Shown in pieces: positions 19,436 to 27,604 of a stretch of 64,000 bases of DNA (position 1 is its first letter; every line of letters begins with the position of its first letter). The stretch is from DATCHW01 sp963806045. Its GTDB lineage: Bacteria; Bacteroidota; Ignavibacteria; Tepidaquicellales; Tepidaquicellaceae. Position numbers and translations under genes: made by a program. Under the pieces are notes generated by a model. It was not told the origin of the DNA and ran no database searches. It saw only the letters and a list, made by a program, of their open reading frames with translations. The stretch covers positions 186,001 through 250,000 of the forward strand of contig CAWDWP010000007.1 of the NCBI GenBank assembly GCA_963806045.1, read 5' to 3'.

Positions 19436-19591
19436 TTATGTTCTTGTGTACTCATCGCTTACAGTCAATTTCTTCCGTCCTTTAGCTCTTCTTCTCGCAA
19501 GAACTTTTCTTCCATTCTTTGTAGCCATTCTTTCACGAAATCCATGTTTATTTTTCCGTTTCGTATTACTTGGCTGGTAAGTCCTTTTCAT
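19436..19591 (-). CDS. rpmH: 50S ribosomal protein L34
   Basis: 51 residues. It begins MKRTYQPSNTKRKNKHGFR and continues with ERMATKNGRKVLARRRAKGR, the diagnostic L34 sequence, and ends in a slightly longer tail (SDEYTRT) than E. coli L34. Start is the ATG at 19589-19591 and stop is the TAA at 19436-19438. It is the first gene of the rpmH-rnpA-yidD-yidC cluster and lies 27 bp ahead of rnpA. Confidence 0.96.
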   Translation of the reverse strand: MKRTYQPSNTKRKNKHGFRERMATKNGRKVLARRRAKGRKKLTVSDEYTRT

Positions 19592-19716
19592 TTGTGAAAA
19601 ATTAAATTAAAAACAGTAAATTAACTCATTTAATCAATATTTACAAGGAAAATTGAATGAAATTTTCGATATGGAAACTTTAAAAATGTCAAAAATCAAA
19701 ATATAACCTATATATT

Positions 19717-19748
19717 CCCCCCTTTTACAAAGGGGGGCTTGGGGGGTT
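19717..19748. repeat. GC-rich palindromic repeat, copy 1
   Basis: Six C, then TTTTACAAA, then six G, followed by CTT and six more G. The first part is an imperfect hairpin and the last G run can compete for the same C run. It is strikingly GC-rich against the AT-rich surroundings. Near-identical copies lie at 25509-25552 and 25611-25643. It sits between the divergent-spaced rpmH and lgt genes. Confidence 0.75.
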
Positions 19749-19765
19749 ATATTAAAATGTTGTTA

Positions 19766-20554
19766 TCATTCAACTTTCTGAAGCCTATTCTTCAAAGCAA
19801 GTATAATAAACCCCGCAATTATCATAAAAACTGCAACTATCTGAGCCTGAGATAGCCCGAATATTATTCTGGGATTAATTCGAATAAATTCAATCAATAA
19901 CCTTTCAATTCCACTCAAAATCAAATAATAAGCGAACAATTGCCCAATGAAATTTACTTTTTTCCTGTAACGCCAAAGAAATATAAATATCAATATAGCA
20001 GCCGCTGTTTCATATAAAGGTGCGGGGTGAACAAGAACTCCCGGTGCAGTAGGGACTGTACCTTTCTCATAACTATATCCTAAAAATTGCCAGAATGTTC
20101 CATTCACTTGTGTCCCATAATCACCATCGCCTGATAAATGGCATCCTATACGGGCAATTCCGTAACTTAACATTGCAGATGGTGCCATTAAATCATACAT
20201 TCTTAGCATCGATAACTTTTTCATTTTGCAATAAATATATACTAAAGCTATTGCAATTATTAATCCTCCGTAAAAGGTTAATCCGGATGCTGAAAATAAG
20301 ACATCAGACGAAAATAAATTTGAAAACGAACTCCCTTTCCCAAAATTCCATTCTTCGATTATAAAAAATAACTTTGCACCAATTATACCTCCGATTAATG
20401 ATAAAAATGTTAACGCAACACCAATGTTCTCATCATATTTATTTCTTTTAAGCTCTTTTCCGAATAACCAGCTTCCGACTATAAATGCAATTCCAAGCAT
20501 TAAACCATAACTGTAAACACTAAGGGGACCAATCTCAAATAATTTAGGGTACAT
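19766..20554 (-). CDS. lgt: Phosphatidylglycerol-prolipoprotein diacylglyceryl transferase
   Basis: 262 residues with seven hydrophobic helices. It opens with LFEIGPLSVYSYGLMLGIAF (typical Lgt N-terminus). The Lgt signature with the catalytic-region motif reads RIGCHLSGDGDYG (about 135-147), and HPAPLYETAAAI lies in the next helix, with a conserved Arg and Glu before the C-terminal helix (GIERLLIEFIR). It attaches diacylglycerol to the lipobox cysteine of prelipoproteins in the inner membrane, the first step for lipoproteins such as those at 11248 and 31732. It is 9 bp downstream of the small unknown gene that follows hisS. Confidence 0.93.
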   Translation of the reverse strand: MYPKLFEIGPLSVYSYGLMLGIAFIVGSWLFGKELKRNKYDENIGVALTFLSLIGGIIGAKLFFIIEEWNFGKGSSFSNLFSSDVLFSASGLTFYGGLIIAIALVYIYCKMKKLSMLRMYDLMAPSAMLSYGIARIGCHLSGDGDYGTQVNGTFWQFLGYSYEKGTVPTAPGVLVHPAPLYETAAAILIFIFLWRYRKKVNFIGQLFAYYLILSGIERLLIEFIRINPRIIFGLSQAQIVAVFMIIAGFIILALKNRLQKVE

Positions 20555-20563
20555 TTATTATTT

Positions 20564-20968
20564 TTAAGTTAATACATTAACAAATTTTTTGGAGGATTTT
20601 TTGGTTACTTTAATACCTTTGTTTGTTACTTTTAAACTAAAAGGATATTTTACTTTTCGTTGTTTGATAAGCTTTAAAAAATATTCTGTGTTAGTGAAAT
20701 CATAAAATTTGTATTGATACCCTGCAGAACCTGTTGATGATAGCGATATCAATGGTGCGGATAGCCCTTCTATATTAAACTCAATCTCTTTTTTTGCAGG
20801 ATTTATTTTGGGTTCAATATTAATTCTGTATTTAAAATTTTCAAAGATTTTAACAGTTTTGAAATCAAATAGCAGATAATCCTTTTTATTCATTTCATCC
20901 CTGTTCCTTGTTATGGATAACTCAAATTCATATTCTGTTTTTTCCGGTCTTACCTGTTTAGTTCTCAT
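20564..20968 (-). CDS. Conserved-looking small protein of unknown function, coupled to hisS
   Basis: 134 residues, no recognised domain, no signal peptide and no membrane helix. It is rich in Lys, Phe and Tyr with alternating beta-strand-like patterns, suggesting a small beta-rich soluble protein. Its ATG overlaps the hisS stop in an ATGA arrangement, so it is translated directly after HisRS. Lgt follows 9 bp later. The coupling says it is expressed with hisS; its role is unknown. Confidence 0.6.
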   Translation of the reverse strand: MRTKQVRPEKTEYEFELSITRNRDEMNKKDYLLFDFKTVKIFENFKYRINIEPKINPAKKEIEFNIEGLSAPLISLSSTGSAGYQYKFYDFTNTEYFLKLIKQRKVKYPFSLKVTNKGIKVTKKSSKKFVNVLT

Positions 20969-22212
20969 ATTATTTCAACTATTAAATTTTCAAAATTATT
21001 AAGCTTGGCATTAATAATTTCTCCGTCACTCATTTTTTTTAACTGAGCTTCTCCGCTCTTTATTTCATTTTCACCTAACACCAGAGTAAACTCTGAATTA
21101 AGTTTATTCGCTTCCCGCATTTGAGCTTTAACACTGCGGTTTAAATAATCCATATCACATTTTATGTTTTTCTTGCGTAACTCAAATATCTTACTTGCCG
21201 CAAATCTCTTCGCTTCTTCTCCGATAGTTACTAAATATAATTTTAATTTAACTGGTTCGGGAAATTTAAAATCTAATTTTTCTAATAGCATCATCAATCT
21301 CTCTACCCCGCTTGCAAACCCAATAGCCGGTGTAGGGTTTCCTCCGAGCTGCTCCACCAGTGTATCATACCTGCCGCCTCCTAATACTGCATTCTGTGCT
21401 CCTAAATCATTTGAGATAACCTCAAATGTTGTCGAAGTATAATAATCAAATCCTCTCACTAATTTGTAATCAACTTCATATTTTATTCCGAATCCGGTTA
21501 AAGATTCGAGTACATTATTAAAATGTTCTTTCGATGTTTCATTCAGGAAATCAAATAAAACCGGTGCACCTTTCAAAATATCAATTTCGAATTCCAGTTT
21601 TGAATCCAGTATCCTCAGTGGATTAGTTTCAAGCCTTCTTTTACTGTCATTAGATAATTCTTTGTAATACTTATTCAAATAGTCTTTTAATTTTGTAATA
21701 TAATCTTTTCGTTCTTCAATAGTGCCAATTGTGTTTATCTTTGTTACAATATCTTTAATACCAAATTCATTTAATATTCTTACACTTAATGAAATCATTT
21801 CGGCATCAATTGCATAATCGGAGCTTCCAATAGCTTCAGCACCAAATTGTGTAAATTCTCTGTATCTTCCTGCCTGGGGATTTTCATGCCTGTACATTTT
21901 TGCGATATAAAAAAGCTTGTTAATAGGGGATTGTGAATACAAACTATTTTCAATATATGCCCTTATTACAGGTGCAGTCATTTCAGGTTTCAATGTGTAT
22001 TTATCATTATTAAATGAATACATTTCCTTCGATACTATATCAGTCTCTTCACCTATACTGCGTTTAAAAAGGGAAGTCATTTCAAAAGACGGTGTCCTGA
22101 TTTCCTGATAATTGAAGTTTGTAAATATTTCCCTGATTTTGTTTTCCACAAACACTCTTTTAATCGCATTTTCGGGTAATATGTCTAATGTCCCTCTAGG
22201 TCTTTGAATCAA
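20965..22212 (-). CDS. hisS: Histidyl-tRNA synthetase
   Basis: 415 residues, a class II aminoacyl-tRNA synthetase. RPRGTLDILP (about 4-13) is the HisRS N-terminus. Motif 2 lies in MYRHENPQAGRYREFTQFGAE (about 110-130). The histidine-specific motifs are LVRGFDYYTSTTFEV (about 253-267) and GGGRYDTLVEQLGG, with motif 3 as PAIGFASGVERLMML. A C-terminal anticodon-binding domain (about 320-410) follows. It charges tRNA-His in the cytoplasm. Confidence 0.96.
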   Translation of the reverse strand: MIQRPRGTLDILPENAIKRVFVENKIREIFTNFNYQEIRTPSFEMTSLFKRSIGEETDIVSKEMYSFNNDKYTLKPEMTAPVIRAYIENSLYSQSPINKLFYIAKMYRHENPQAGRYREFTQFGAEAIGSSDYAIDAEMISLSVRILNEFGIKDIVTKINTIGTIEERKDYITKLKDYLNKYYKELSNDSKRRLETNPLRILDSKLEFEIDILKGAPVLFDFLNETSKEHFNNVLESLTGFGIKYEVDYKLVRGFDYYTSTTFEVISNDLGAQNAVLGGGRYDTLVEQLGGNPTPAIGFASGVERLMMLLEKLDFKFPEPVKLKLYLVTIGEEAKRFAASKIFELRKKNIKCDMDYLNRSVKAQMREANKLNSEFTLVLGENEIKSGEAQLKKMSDGEIINAKLNNFENLIVEII

Positions 22213-22586
22213 TTTTTGGTATTTAAAATTCTGTAAAACATTAAAATAACTGATTTATTACATTTGTTAAAGGACATTTCTAAAATATGATTTACAAAAT
22301 CTCGTTCCACAATCTCCCGCTTGGGAACGTAAACCTGGTTAATCCTTTATTTAATCGTATTAACCCTAACTTGCATTCTGAATAATTCTTATCATTTGAA
22401 ACACATTTATCAGTGAATTTTTTTCAATAATGATCTTAACTAATTCAACAAACTTAATGAACTATCTTCATCCTGTTAATCTATTCCAGTTTATAACGTT
22501 AATCCTGTCTTACGTTTTTGAATTTAGTTTAGATTAAATAAATTTTATATTAAGAGATAAAAAATCAAAAAATTAAAATTATATCT
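22213..22586. other. Intergenic region between divergent hisS and gcvP
   Basis: 374 bp with no open frame of note. It must carry the promoters of hisS (leftward) and gcvP (rightward), but I could not identify convincing elements. It contains an inverted repeat (22301-22330) and AATCCTG-rich segments around 22470-22510. I looked for a glycine riboswitch ahead of gcvP and did not see its conserved core. Confidence 0.5.
22301..22330. repeat. Short inverted repeat (REP-like)
   Basis: CTCGTTCC and the matching GGAACG flank a CTCCCGCTTG segment. Pairing of CGTTCC (22303-22308) with GGAACG (22324-22329) gives a small hairpin. It resembles dispersed extragenic palindromes of the CGTTCC-AAGC-GGAACG type, but only one copy is in this window. 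Confidence 0.4.
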
Positions 22587-23996
22587 ATGAACGACTTCCA
22601 ATTATACGAAAAATTTGAAAATAGACATTTAGGTCCAAATGAATCCGAAAGAAATGAAATGCTGAACGAAATGGGATTCAGTGATATTAATGACCTTATG
22701 GATAAAACTATTCCGAAATCAATAAAACTGAAGAGAGAACTTAAATTAGATGAACCAATCAGCGAATATGAATATATCAATAAACTTAGAAAAATTGCTT
22801 CTAAAAATAAAATCTATAAAAATTATATAGGTCTTGGTTATTATCCGACTATAACACCTGCTGTAATTCAGAGGAATATTCTTGAAAATCCGGGTTGGTA
22901 CACTCAATATACACCATATCAAGCCGAAATCTCGCAAGGAAGGCTCGAAGCACTGTTGAATTTTCAGACTGTAATAACTGATTTAACCGGTCACGAAATC
23001 GCTAATGCATCTCTTCTTGACGAGGGAACAGCAGCAGCGGAAGCTATTATAATGTGCCACAATATCAAAAAAGGTAAAAAGCAAAATGCAACTACTGTAT
23101 TTGTATCTGAAGAATGTTTTCCACAGACAATTGATGTTATTAAAACCCGTGCAGTACCTCAGGGAATAAATGTAATTGTGGGTGATCATAAATCTTTTGA
23201 ATTTTCTGATGACATTTTCGCAGTAATTGTCCAAAACCCAACTTCAAGCGGTGAAATGTTTGATTATACGGAGTTTTTCAAAAATGCAAAAGAAAAACAA
23301 ATCTTTACAATAATTGCATCTGATATTTTAAGCTTAATTTATTTTAAAACCCCGGCTGAACAGGGGGCAGATATCTCCGTAGGTTCCACTCAGAGACTGG
23401 GTGTACCAATGGCATTCGGAGGACCACATGCTGCGTATTTCGCTACTAAAGATGAATTCAAACGTCATATCCCCGGAAGAATAATCGGTATTTCAATAGA
23501 TTCAAATGGTAATCCTGCTTATCGTATGGCTTTACAGACAAGAGAACAGCACATCAGAAGAGAAAAAGCTACCAGTAATATCTGTACTTCTCAGGTATTA
23601 CTCGCTATTATGGCAGGTATGTATGCAGTCTACCACGGTGAAGAAGGAATGAAGGAAATCGTATCTAAAATAATTAAACTTTCAAGAATACTCGATAAAG
23701 GTTTATCAAACCTGGGTTATAATCAAATTAATAATACTTATTTTGATACATTAAAAATCTCTTGTTCAAAAGACTTACAAAAGATTATTAAAAAATCAGC
23801 CGAAGCAAAACAAATCAACCTCAGATATGAAAATGAATTTATTTTCATTTCTTTGAATGAAACTAATAATTTTGATGATATAAATGATTTATTGGAAATA
23901 TTTGATACCGATAAAAAAATAAAAAATAAGAAAGAATTTCTTAAAAATACATTTGATGAAACCGATTCAGAATTTCCTAGAAGAAATGCTTCGTAA
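22587..23996 (+). CDS. gcvP: Glycine dehydrogenase (decarboxylating) GcvP, N-terminal fragment of a frameshifted gene
   Basis: 469 residues. Starts FENRHLGPNESERNEML, the typical P-protein N-terminus, followed by YTQYTPYQAEISQGRLEALLNFQT, LLDEGTAAAEA and GADISVGSTQRLGVPMAFGGPHAAYF. This is the first lobe of P-protein, which decarboxylates glycine with PLP and passes the aminomethyl group to lipoyl H-protein in the glycine cleavage system. The frame ends at 23996, but the protein continues in the +1 frame. One extra C near 23976 explains it (EFLEEMLRKTRFLQHDVFN on rejoining). gcvH and gcvT are not in the window. Confidence 0.88.
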   Translation: MNDFQLYEKFENRHLGPNESERNEMLNEMGFSDINDLMDKTIPKSIKLKRELKLDEPISEYEYINKLRKIASKNKIYKNYIGLGYYPTITPAVIQRNILENPGWYTQYTPYQAEISQGRLEALLNFQTVITDLTGHEIANASLLDEGTAAAEAIIMCHNIKKGKKQNATTVFVSEECFPQTIDVIKTRAVPQGINVIVGDHKSFEFSDDIFAVIVQNPTSSGEMFDYTEFFKNAKEKQIFTIIASDILSLIYFKTPAEQGADISVGSTQRLGVPMAFGGPHAAYFATKDEFKRHIPGRIIGISIDSNGNPAYRMALQTREQHIRREKATSNICTSQVLLAIMAGMYAVYHGEEGMKEIVSKIIKLSRILDKGLSNLGYNQINNTYFDTLKISCSKDLQKIIKKSAEAKQINLRYENEFIFISLNETNNFDDINDLLEIFDTDKKIKNKKEFLKNTFDETDSEFPRRNAS

Positions 23997-25257
23997 AACG
24001 AGATTTCTTCAGCATGATGTGTTTAATAAATATCATTCTGAAACAGAGTTATTGCGGTATATTAAATCATTGGAAAATAAAGACCTTTCATTAACCGGTT
24101 CTATGATTCCACTCGGTTCATGTACAATGAAACTAAATGCTACAACTGAAATGCTCGGAATTTCAATGCCTGAATTTTTAAATATTCATCCTTTTGCTCC
24201 GTTAGAACAAGCCGCTGGATATATCGAAATCATTAAAGAATTGGAAAAAGATTTATGTGAAATAACAGGATTCGCAGGAATTTCTTTACAGCCTAATTCC
24301 GGAGCACAGGGAGAATACACCGGTCTGATGGTTATAAGGGCATTTCACATTAAAAATGGAAATAAAAATAGAAATGTTGTCCTTATACCTGAATCTGCAC
24401 ACGGAACAAATCCTGCAAGCGGAGTAATGGCAGGTATGAAAGTTGTTGTAGTTAATTGTGATGATAACGGTAATATAGATTCGTTGGATTTGGAAAAAAA
24501 GGCTGAGTTGAATAAAGAGAATCTTTCTGCTTTAATGGTTACTTATCCATCTACTCATGGCGTATTTGAAGAAAACATAAAAGAGATATGCGAAGTAGTT
24601 CATAAATACGGCGGGCAGGTATATATGGATGGTGCTAATATGAATGCTCAGGTCGGTTATACAAGCCCTGCAATGATAGGAGCAGATGTATGCCATCTCA
24701 ATCTGCATAAAACTTTTTGTATTCCCCACGGTGGCGGAGGACCTGGGGTCGGACCAATTGCTGTTGCGAAACATTTGGTTCCTTTTTTACCCGGACATTC
24801 TATCGTGAATATTGGTACTAAGGATTCTATCGGAGCCGTATCATCTGCACCATGGGGAAGTGCCGGTGTACTATCCATTTCATATTCTTATATTAAAATG
24901 ATGGGAACTGAAGGACTGAAAAAGGCAACTGAAACTGCGATTTTGAATGCAAATTACATAAAGTCGAAATTGGAAAAATATTATAAAGTTTTATTTTCCG
25001 GTTCAAATAATACCGTTGCCCATGAATTAATTTTTGACCTTAACAATTTTAAACACGAACTCAATATTGAAGCTGAAGATTTATCAAAAAGACTAATGGA
25101 TTATGGTTTTCACGCACCAACTGTCTCATTTCCGGTTCATGGCACTTTTATGGTGGAACCAACAGAAAGCGAATCAAAAGCAGAACTTGATAGATTTTGT
25201 GAAGCAATGATAGCAATCAGAGAGGAGATTGGAGAAGTCGAAACCGGCTACAGCTGA
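23953..25257 (+). CDS. gcvP: Glycine dehydrogenase GcvP, C-terminal catalytic fragment
   Basis: The true join is near 23976; the first few codons of this frame are shadow. It holds the second lobe with the PLP site: MIPLGSCTMKLNAT, LQPNSGAQGEYTGLM, PESAHGTNPASGVMAGM, and the Schiff-base lysine in HLNLHKTFCIPHGGGGPGVG. PFLPGHSIV and SAPWGSAGVLSISY follow. It ends at a TGA (25255-25257), where a second net +1 shift moves coding into the next frame. The residual C-terminus of the long homodimeric P-protein lies beyond, which argues against a natural two-subunit GcvPA/GcvPB arrangement. Confidence 0.88.
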   Translation: MMKPIQNFLEEMLRKTRFLQHDVFNKYHSETELLRYIKSLENKDLSLTGSMIPLGSCTMKLNATTEMLGISMPEFLNIHPFAPLEQAAGYIEIIKELEKDLCEITGFAGISLQPNSGAQGEYTGLMVIRAFHIKNGNKNRNVVLIPESAHGTNPASGVMAGMKVVVVNCDDNGNIDSLDLEKKAELNKENLSALMVTYPSTHGVFEENIKEICEVVHKYGGQVYMDGANMNAQVGYTSPAMIGADVCHLNLHKTFCIPHGGGGPGVGPIAVAKHLVPFLPGHSIVNIGTKDSIGAVSSAPWGSAGVLSISYSYIKMMGTEGLKKATETAILNANYIKSKLEKYYKVLFSGSNNTVAHELIFDLNNFKHELNIEAEDLSKRLMDYGFHAPTVSFPVHGTFMVEPTESESKAELDRFCEAMIAIREEIGEVETGYS

Positions 25258-25474
25258 CCCCCAGGATAATGTACTAAAGAATGCTCCTCATACTGCTTTA
25301 GCCGTTTCTGATGACAACTGGAATCATAAATATTCACGTGAAAAAGCTGCTTATCCGATTCATAGTTTGAAACTGAGTAAATTCTGGCCTGCTGTAGGTA
25401 GGATCAATAATGCCTATGGTGATAGGAACTTGGTCTGCAGTTGTGCTCCAATTGCCGAATATGAAAGTGTTTAA
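25229..25474 (+). pseudogene. gcvP: Glycine dehydrogenase GcvP, extreme C-terminal fragment
   Basis: Coding begins about 25240-25258; the earlier codons are shadow. DNVLKNAPHTALAVSDDNW, YSREKAAYPIH and KFWPAVGRINNAYGDRNL followed by VCSCAPIAEYE are the invariant last ~70 residues of full-length GcvP. The two shifts together leave one gene of 22587-25474, about 960 codons, a normal length. In the sequence as given this piece has no start of its own. Confidence 0.85.
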
Positions 25475-25508
25475 TCAATTAGTTTTATTAAAATATTACT
25501 TTTTCTTT

Positions 25509-25552
25509 CCCCCCTTTTACAAAGGGGGGCTGTGGAGGTGGGGCGGGGGGTT
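25509..25552. repeat. GC-rich palindromic repeat, copy 2
   Basis: Six C, TTTTACAAA, six G and C, identical to copy 1 over that core, then a degenerate G-rich tail. Located just after gcvP and before the DUF2723 gene. Confidence 0.75.
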
Positions 25553-25610
25553 AAATTATAAAAATGGTAACGTTCAAAAAAGTATGTAAATTCGAAATAT
25601 CACTCTTACA

Positions 25611-25643
25611 CTCCCACCCTTTACAAGGGGGGGCTAGGGGGGG
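25611..25643. repeat. GC-rich palindromic repeat, copy 3
   Basis: CTCCCACCCTTTACAAGG core followed by G runs and CTAGGGGGGG. It is a diverged direct copy about 60 bp from copy 2, and ends some 12 bp before the DUF2723 start codon. Confidence 0.7.
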
Positions 25644-25655
25644 TAAAATTATTAA

Positions 25656-27602
25656 ATGAATCTGAAGGAAAATCATCTGAAATATTTTTTTGGATTTTTA
25701 TCATTTCTGTTTGCATTTATAATCTATGTTTTAACTTTAGCACCAACTGTAGGATTTATTGATACCGGAGAATTAGCCGTTTCCTGTCTTACGCTCGGTA
25801 TCTCGCATCCTACGGGATATCCGCTTTTCACAATTATCGGACATGTTTTTTCTTTTATCCCGATAGGAGATGGAATCTACAATCTAAATTTATTTTCCGC
25901 TCTTCTCGGGGCTATTGCAGTTTGTGAATTCTTTTTTCTGATGGTATTTTTATTAAGTGATTTTATTTTGCCAAAGGATATAATTAAGAAATTCAAAGAC
26001 AATACTATAAGCAAAGACTTCCGAAACTTAAATGTATATTTTATTTCCTTAGCATCTTCTTTAATTTTAGCATATTCCATAACATTCTGGAATATTTCAA
26101 ATGGAATCGAAGTTTATGCTTTGCACATATTATTTCTTGTTACAGTCAATTTTGCTTTCTTGAAAGCTTGTTATTACACTATAAACAATAATCCTTTCAA
26201 AGAAAGATATTGGATACTATTTGCATTCGTATTAGGGCTCAGTTTTTCTAATCATATGACAACTATCTTTTTAGCACCTTCTTCAATATTTTTCTATTTC
26301 GCTGTTAATGGATTTAATAAACTGTCATTTAAAAGGATTTTAATATTATCAGTTCCTTTCTTTCTGGGACTTTCTGTATATGTCTACTTTCCTCTTCGTG
26401 CAAATGAAGCGATTGTCAGCTGGGGTTATCCTGTAAATTTAACTAACATGTACCGGCATATTTCCGGAAAACAATTTAGTGTCTGGATGTTTACATCTAC
26501 CGATGTGATGGCAAAACAGATTAAAAGATTTATGGATTTTTACCCGAAAGATTTCTTTTATATACCATTACTTCTTTCTATTCCTGGATTAATTTCGATT
26601 TACAATTTTCATAAAAAATTCTTCTATTTTACATTAATACTTTTTGTATTTAATGTTTTTTATGCTTCGAATTATGATATTCATGATATAGAATCCTATT
26701 TTGTTTTAACCTATATAACGACAGCCATCTGGAGCGGATTTGGAATTTTTTATATTATCAGTAAATTTAAATCAAATAAGTTAATTGCATCTGCTTTGTT
26801 CCTTGTAGTTCCTGTAATAATGCTTTCTCAAAATTACAAACAATGTGATGAAAGTAAAAATTTTATACCGCATGATTACACTATGAATGTATTCAAATCT
26901 GCAAGACAAAATTCTTTAATTATTTCAACACAATGGGATTTTTGGCTGGCATCCGCCTGGTATTTCCAGTTTATAAAAGGGATGAGAAGTGATATTAATA
27001 TAATAGATAAGGAATTACTGAGAAGAAGCTGGTATATCAGGCATATCAGGGTTCATTATCCCGAAATTTATAATCGCAGCAGCAGTGAATTCGAAATATA
27101 TTTAAATGAATTGTTGAAGTTCGAAAATGAAACTCCAAGATATTTAAAACCGCAGAATGAACTTGACAAACAGGATTTGGTTAAAATAAATAATGCATTT
27201 ATTAATCTGTTGAATAGTCTGGTTGATAAAAACTATAATGACAAATATATTTATACGACTACGGAAATTGAACAGAATACTCAGGAAAAGTTTGGGAAGG
27301 AATATTTAAGAATACCGGAAGGTCTCCTCTTAAGATATACGAAAGAAAAAACGTTTGATTCTACTTATATCGACCCCGATTTTAAATTTGAAATAATAAA
27401 AAGTGATGATTATTACTATGCCTTTATAATGAAAGCTTATTATGACGCTTACTTATATCGTGCAAATTATCTAATGAATTTCTCAAGATTCACAAAAGCA
27501 GAAGAACTATTAAAAAAGGCTGTGGAAATTGATACTCAAAGACCGGATGCAAGGAATCTGCTAAAGAAAATAGCTGAATTAAAAGCAAATCAAAAATTAT
27601 AG
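25656..27602 (+). CDS. DUF2723 multi-pass membrane protein (GT-C-like) with C-terminal TPR-like tail
   Basis: 648 residues. The N-terminal DUF2723 signature is visible: TLAPTVGFIDTGELAVSC (about 28-45) then GISHPTGYPLFTIIGHVFS (about 49-67). About ten transmembrane helices follow to residue ~390, and a soluble C-terminal part ends in a TPR-like helix pair (FTKAEELLKKAVEIDTQRP). The acidic residue in the first periplasmic loop and the HPTGYP motif are like those of GT-C glycosyltransferases such as protein O-mannosyltransferases. A role in transferring sugars to exported proteins or glycans is plausible but not shown. It ends 2 bp before the Omp85-family gene. Confidence 0.75.
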   Translation: MNLKENHLKYFFGFLSFLFAFIIYVLTLAPTVGFIDTGELAVSCLTLGISHPTGYPLFTIIGHVFSFIPIGDGIYNLNLFSALLGAIAVCEFFFLMVFLLSDFILPKDIIKKFKDNTISKDFRNLNVYFISLASSLILAYSITFWNISNGIEVYALHILFLVTVNFAFLKACYYTINNNPFKERYWILFAFVLGLSFSNHMTTIFLAPSSIFFYFAVNGFNKLSFKRILILSVPFFLGLSVYVYFPLRANEAIVSWGYPVNLTNMYRHISGKQFSVWMFTSTDVMAKQIKRFMDFYPKDFFYIPLLLSIPGLISIYNFHKKFFYFTLILFVFNVFYASNYDIHDIESYFVLTYITTAIWSGFGIFYIISKFKSNKLIASALFLVVPVIMLSQNYKQCDESKNFIPHDYTMNVFKSARQNSLIISTQWDFWLASAWYFQFIKGMRSDINIIDKELLRRSWYIRHIRVHYPEIYNRSSSEFEIYLNELLKFENETPRYLKPQNELDKQDLVKINNAFINLLNSLVDKNYNDKYIYTTTEIEQNTQEKFGKEYLRIPEGLLLRYTKEKTFDSTYIDPDFKFEIIKSDDYYYAFIMKAYYDAYLYRANYLMNFSRFTKAEELLKKAVEIDTQRPDARNLLKKIAELKANQKL

Positions 27603-27604
27603 AT

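Noticed and set aside
19592..19765. Chromosome origin beside rpmH
   Set aside because: The rpmH-rnpA-yidD-yidC cluster often lies near oriC, but I saw no dnaA, no DnaA boxes (TTATCCACA-like) and no characteristic repeats here.
22213..22586. Glycine riboswitch upstream of gcvP
   Set aside because: The conserved aptamer core was not found; only AT-rich DNA and a short inverted repeat are present.
22587..25474. Natural two-subunit glycine dehydrogenase (GcvPA/GcvPB)
   Set aside because: The frames overlap and the extreme C-terminus (NAPHTA to VCSCAP) of the one-chain enzyme is present in a third frame, so a split one-chain gene with frameshifts is the better reading.
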